8,784 bases of DNA. Source: an uncultured Eubacteriales bacterium. Its GTDB lineage: Bacteria; Bacillota; Clostridia; Christensenellales; Borkfalkiaceae. Within the stretch, counting starts at the first letter, position 1, and each line of letters starts with the position of its first letter. The stretch covers positions 1-8,784 of the forward strand of contig CATYEP010000071.1 of NCBI GenBank assembly GCA_958405585.1, written 5' to 3'. Below are positions 6,147 through 8,784 of the stretch, in pieces. Made by a program: the position numbers and the translations under genes. The notes below the pieces were generated by a model. That model was not told the origin of the DNA and ran no database searches. It was given only the letters and a program-made list of their open reading frames with translations.

Positions 6147-6701
6147 ATGCCTCCGAAAGCGAAACTGACAAAACAAGATATTCAGGCAGGGGCGACGGAA
6201 CTGGTGCGTGAGCGCGGGATAACGGGATTGACGGCGAAGGCTTTGGCTGCGAAGCTGAAGTGTTCGACGCAGCCGATATTCTGGGTGTTTGAGAATATGG
6301 AAGAGGTACGCCAGTCGGTGCGGGATGAAGCGTTGAGAAAATTTGGCGAGTATTTACGGGAGCCGCAGGAAGGGGCTTCGGCGTACTTATCGGTGGGACT
6401 GAACTATATTCGGTTTGCCGAGGAAGAAAAAGAGCTTTTCAAATTGTTATTCATGAGTGAGGATGGGGAAGACATACTCACAGCGCATAAGGAAATGCCG
6501 TACGTGTTGAGCGTGATCGAGCAAACGGAGAATATTTCGGGGAAAGACGCGCAAAACGTATATGAAGAGATGTGGATGCTTTCGCACGGGATAGCAACGA
6601 TGATCGCGACAGGGACGGCGCGGTTTACGAAGGAGCGGATTCGCGGAATTTTGCACGATGTATATTACGGAATTTTGCAGAACGTGCGTAAAGGAATATA
6701 G
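6147..6701 (+). CDS. TetR/AcrR-family transcriptional regulator
   Basis: DNA-binding repressor-type protein, 184 residues, usual for the family. The N-terminal TetR helix-turn-helix covers about 8-55, with turn and recognition helix in LTAKALAAKLKCSTQPIFWVF (28-48); QPIFWVFENMEEV replaces the common YYHFxxKEEL version. The C-terminal ligand-binding domain (about 60-184) is all-helical and contains EMWMLSHGIATM (141-152), a W-x-x-x-H-G motif also seen in some other TetR members. The ligand is unknown. The ATG is preceded by AGGAAG (6134-6139) with 7-nt spacing. It is first in the rightward operon, 43 bp ahead of the FAD oxidoreductase, under a consensus promoter carrying palindromic half-sites, so it probably represses itself and the downstream redox genes. 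It may also affect the divergent SDR operon. Confidence 0.9.
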   Translation: MPPKAKLTKQDIQAGATELVRERGITGLTAKALAAKLKCSTQPIFWVFENMEEVRQSVRDEALRKFGEYLREPQEGASAYLSVGLNYIRFAEEEKELFKLLFMSEDGEDILTAHKEMPYVLSVIEQTENISGKDAQNVYEEMWMLSHGIATMIATGTARFTKERIRGILHDVYYGILQNVRKGI

Positions 6702-6711
6702 AAAAAAAAGG

Positions 6712-6723
6712 CGGCGCAAGCCG
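6712..6723 (+). other. Short CGGC-GCAA-GCCG stem-loop between tetR and the oxidoreductase
   Basis: A 4-bp stem (6712-6715 with 6720-6723) capped by the GNRA-type tetraloop GCAA, flanked by A-runs and without a T-tract. Too weak to be a terminator; it might separate the two ribosome-entry regions of the transcript or be incidental. Confidence 0.3.
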
Positions 6724-6744
6724 TGAAAAAATCAGGAGGATGGC

Positions 6745-8271
6745 ATGAAAAAGTATGATGCGGTCGTGATTGGCGCCGGGAACGGCGGGTTGACGGCGGC
6801 GGTTCGGCTGTTGCAAGGCGGGGCGCGGGTGCTTTTGGTGGAGAAGCACAATCTGCCGGGCGGATTTGCAACGAGTTTTCGTCGCGGGAGATTTGAGTTT
6901 GAAGCGTCATTGCACGAACTGAACGATTTCGGGACGGCGGACAACGCAGGGGATCTGCGGGAGCTGTTCGATCAGCTGGGAATGACGGACAAAGTCGAGT
7001 GGCTGCAGATACCGGAAGCGTACCGGGTGATATCGCGAGCGGAGAAGCTGGATGCGACGTTGCCTTTCGGCGTGCAGGAATTTATTGACAAGACGGAGAA
7101 ATACGTACCTGGCAGCCGTGAATCGGTCACGAAATTTTTTGATCTTGCGGAAGAAGTGCGGTTGGCGCAGGCGTACACCAATTCGGTGAACGGGAAGACG
7201 GATTCCAAAGTGATGGTAAGCAAGTACGGCAACTTTGTGAGGAGCGGGTCGTATTCCGTGAACGAAGTATTGCGCACTTTAAAGATGCCGAAGAAAGCGC
7301 AGGACATACTGAATGCGTATTGGTGTTATTTAGGCGCGCATTGCGATGATCTGAGTTTTGTGCATTATGCTTCGATGGTGAACCGTTACATGAAGCGCGG
7401 GGCGAGCATGCCGAAGATGCGTTCGCATGAGATTTCGCTGGCGTTTGTGGAGCGGATCCGTGAACTTGGCGGGGACGTGCTTTTTAATACGGAAGCGGTC
7501 AAGATCCTGACGGACGACAAGGACGGCGGGGTATCGGGCGTAGTTTTGGATGACGGAACGCAGATCGAAACACGTCATGTAGTGGCGAACTGTGCGCCGC
7601 ATCTGGTATTCGGCAGAATGATGGATAAAGTGCCTGAAGCGGAAGTACGAGCTACGCATGCGCGCAAGTTTGCGGGCAGAGGCTTTACGATGTTCCTGGG
7701 ACTTAATAAAAGTGCGGATGAATTGGGAGTAGAAAATCATAACTATTTCCTGTACGACACGATGGATACGGCGGCGCAATATGATAAAATGCGCACGATC
7801 AAGGATAACAACGCGCAGGCGACGGTATGCCTGAACCGTGCATATCCGGAATGTTCGCCGAAGGGAACCTGCATGATGTATTTCACGACGTTGTATATGT
7901 CGGATGACTGGGGCAATGTCAAGCCGGAAGACTATTACAAAACGAAGAATTATGTTGCGAATAAGATGATCGATCGTTTTGAGCAGGATACGGGTGCAAA
8001 ACTGCGCGACAGTATCGAGGAGATCTCGGTTGCGACGCCGATGACGTATGCGCATTATTGCGGGCATCCGGAAGGTGTGATTTACGGATATGAATCGCAA
8101 TACTGGGACGGGCTGATGCCTCGTCTGCAGATGATGGCGGAAGATCACAAAGTGCGCGGATTGCGGTTTGCGGGCGGCTATGCGATGCGTTTGTCCGGAT
8201 ATTCCAGCGCCTATATTTCAGGAGATATTGTCGGGCGCCAGACAGTCGGCGATATCAAGAGGGAGGGCTGA
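6745..8271 (+). CDS. FAD/NAD(P)-dependent oxidoreductase, phytoene desaturase / retinol saturase-like
   Basis: Flavoprotein of the CrtI/COG1233-type amine-oxidase-fold family, 508 residues, full length. Seen: the N-terminal FAD loop VVIGAGNGGL (G10, G12, G15) with the ribose-binding acidic residue E33 in LLVEKHN, the signature LPGGFATSFRR (37-47), a central substrate domain, HPEGVIYGYE (441-450) matching the P-x-G-x-x-x-G stretch of this family, and the C-terminal FAD motif LRFAGGYAMRLSGYSSAYISG (473-493). Members desaturate, isomerise or saturate polyene or lipid-like substrates. In an anaerobe a reductase role is at least as likely as desaturation. No carotenoid synthase gene is visible in the window, so no carotenoid pathway is claimed. 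A perfect AGGAGG (6734-6739) lies 5 nt before the ATG. It is followed 3 nt later by a reductase gene that may feed it electrons. Confidence 0.85.
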   Translation: MKKYDAVVIGAGNGGLTAAVRLLQGGARVLLVEKHNLPGGFATSFRRGRFEFEASLHELNDFGTADNAGDLRELFDQLGMTDKVEWLQIPEAYRVISRAEKLDATLPFGVQEFIDKTEKYVPGSRESVTKFFDLAEEVRLAQAYTNSVNGKTDSKVMVSKYGNFVRSGSYSVNEVLRTLKMPKKAQDILNAYWCYLGAHCDDLSFVHYASMVNRYMKRGASMPKMRSHEISLAFVERIRELGGDVLFNTEAVKILTDDKDGGVSGVVLDDGTQIETRHVVANCAPHLVFGRMMDKVPEAEVRATHARKFAGRGFTMFLGLNKSADELGVENHNYFLYDTMDTAAQYDKMRTIKDNNAQATVCLNRAYPECSPKGTCMMYFTTLYMSDDWGNVKPEDYYKTKNYVANKMIDRFEQDTGAKLRDSIEEISVATPMTYAHYCGHPEGVIYGYESQYWDGLMPRLQMMAEDHKVRGLRFAGGYAMRLSGYSSAYISGDIVGRQTVGDIKREG

Positions 8272-8274
8272 GTT

Positions 8275-8784
8275 ATGTCATTCGTATTTAAAAAACAGAT
8301 CTTCGGATTCATGGATCTTTTGCGATTCAAAAAAATGGTACCCAAACGCAGGGAGAAGCTGGAAGAAGGATCGTCCGCGCCGTTGCCGAGAACATATCGG
8401 GTGAACGAGACGGCAAAAATTCTGCATCCCGGCTATCAGAGTGCGAAGCTTGTTCGCATCGAGCAGAACACGGCAGACACAAAGACCTATGTGTTTGAAA
8501 CACAGCGTCCGCTATATTTCCGTGCGGGGCAGTACCTTACGGTCGGATGCAAAGTGGGCGAAAGTTTTGTGGCGCGGCCCTATGCGATCTCGTCGGCGCC
8601 CAAGGCTGGGCTTTCCAAAATTCTGAGCGTAACAGTGAAAAAATGCGGATTTTTCAGCGGTTATCTTTTTGATCACGCGAAAGTCGAGGATGTTTTTACG
8701 ATTGGGGATCCTTCCGGTGAATTCTGTTATGAACCGATCAAAGACAGCAAACAGGTTCTTGCTCTTGCGGGTGGAAGCGGGATT
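8275..8784 (+). CDS. Ferredoxin-NAD(P)H reductase-like flavoprotein, C-terminus cut by window edge
   Basis: 170 codons are visible. After a basic N-terminal extension of about 45 residues comes an FNR-type FAD-binding beta-barrel: YFRAGQYLTV (81-90) and RPYAISSAP (101-109), the RxYS-type FAD-binding motif with R101, Y103 and S106. KKCGFFSGYLFD (122-133) sits where the phosphate-contact GxxS usually occurs, DPSGEF (145-150) follows, and LAGGSGI (164-170) opens the NAD(P)-binding domain as the window ends. Family members pass electrons between NAD(P)H and an iron-sulfur or flavin partner; many carry a C-terminal 2Fe-2S domain, not visible here. The ATG at 8275 has GGGAGGG (8260-8266) with 8-nt spacing, lying inside the end of the preceding gene, and only 3 nt separate the two genes, so they are co-translated. 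Electron supply to the neighbouring FAD oxidoreductase is the likely job (inference). Confidence 0.87.
   Translation, partial: MSFVFKKQIFGFMDLLRFKKMVPKRREKLEEGSSAPLPRTYRVNETAKILHPGYQSAKLVRIEQNTADTKTYVFETQRPLYFRAGQYLTVGCKVGESFVARPYAISSAPKAGLSKILSVTVKKCGFFSGYLFDHAKVEDVFTIGDPSGEFCYEPIKDSKQVLALAGGSGI

Noticed and set aside
7330..8148. A 272-codon leftward open frame antisense to the FAD oxidoreductase
   Set aside because: Very rich in His and Arg, as expected for the complement of a GC-leaning gene; the sense strand encodes a convincing flavoprotein.

Overview
The window looks like a chromosomal segment of a Gram-positive anaerobe, most likely a Clostridia-type Bacillota. The reasons are strong Shine-Dalgarno sites (AGAGG, AGGAGG), sigma-A-like promoters, intrinsic terminators with T-tracts, a flavodoxin/ferredoxin fusion typical of anaerobes, and moderate GC with AT-rich intergenic DNA. 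The genus cannot be named from this stretch.

Left part (1-3418), housekeeping. The 5' part of ychF (P-loop ATPase of the Obg/YchF class) reads leftward and leaves the window. It is divergent from a rightward argS (arginyl-tRNA synthetase), which is followed 21 bp later by a HAD-family phosphatase of the phosphoglycolate phosphatase type. Both divergent promoters can be read in the 175-bp gap. A strong intrinsic terminator closes the argS-HAD unit.

Middle (3419-6146). A gene-poor stretch (3419-3798) carries an 8-G run, a perfect 13-bp-stem bidirectional terminator, and a leftward open frame of unknown origin that ends inside that terminator. A leftward two-gene operon follows: an extended SDR dehydrogenase/epimerase, then an EFR1-type flavodoxin plus 2x[4Fe-4S] protein with a 4-bp ATGA overlap. 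Its leader is about 270 nt long. It starts with a large hairpin and contains degenerate repeats.

Right part (6071-8784). A TetR-type regulator is read from a perfect-consensus promoter overlaid with three copies of the half-site CGTTATAT. Downstream, in the same direction, lie a phytoene-desaturase-like FAD oxidoreductase and, 3 nt further on, the start of a ferredoxin-NAD(P)H-reductase-like flavoprotein cut by the window edge.

Taken together, the four redox genes and the TetR regulator form a divergent redox island. A plausible reading (inference) is that the reductase passes NAD(P)H electrons, perhaps through the flavodoxin/ferredoxin protein, to the desaturase-like enzyme acting on a lipid or isoprenoid-like substrate, with the SDR handling a hydroxyl/keto step. 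The TetR protein would sense the substrate or product. No mobile element, CRISPR array, tRNA or rRNA was seen.
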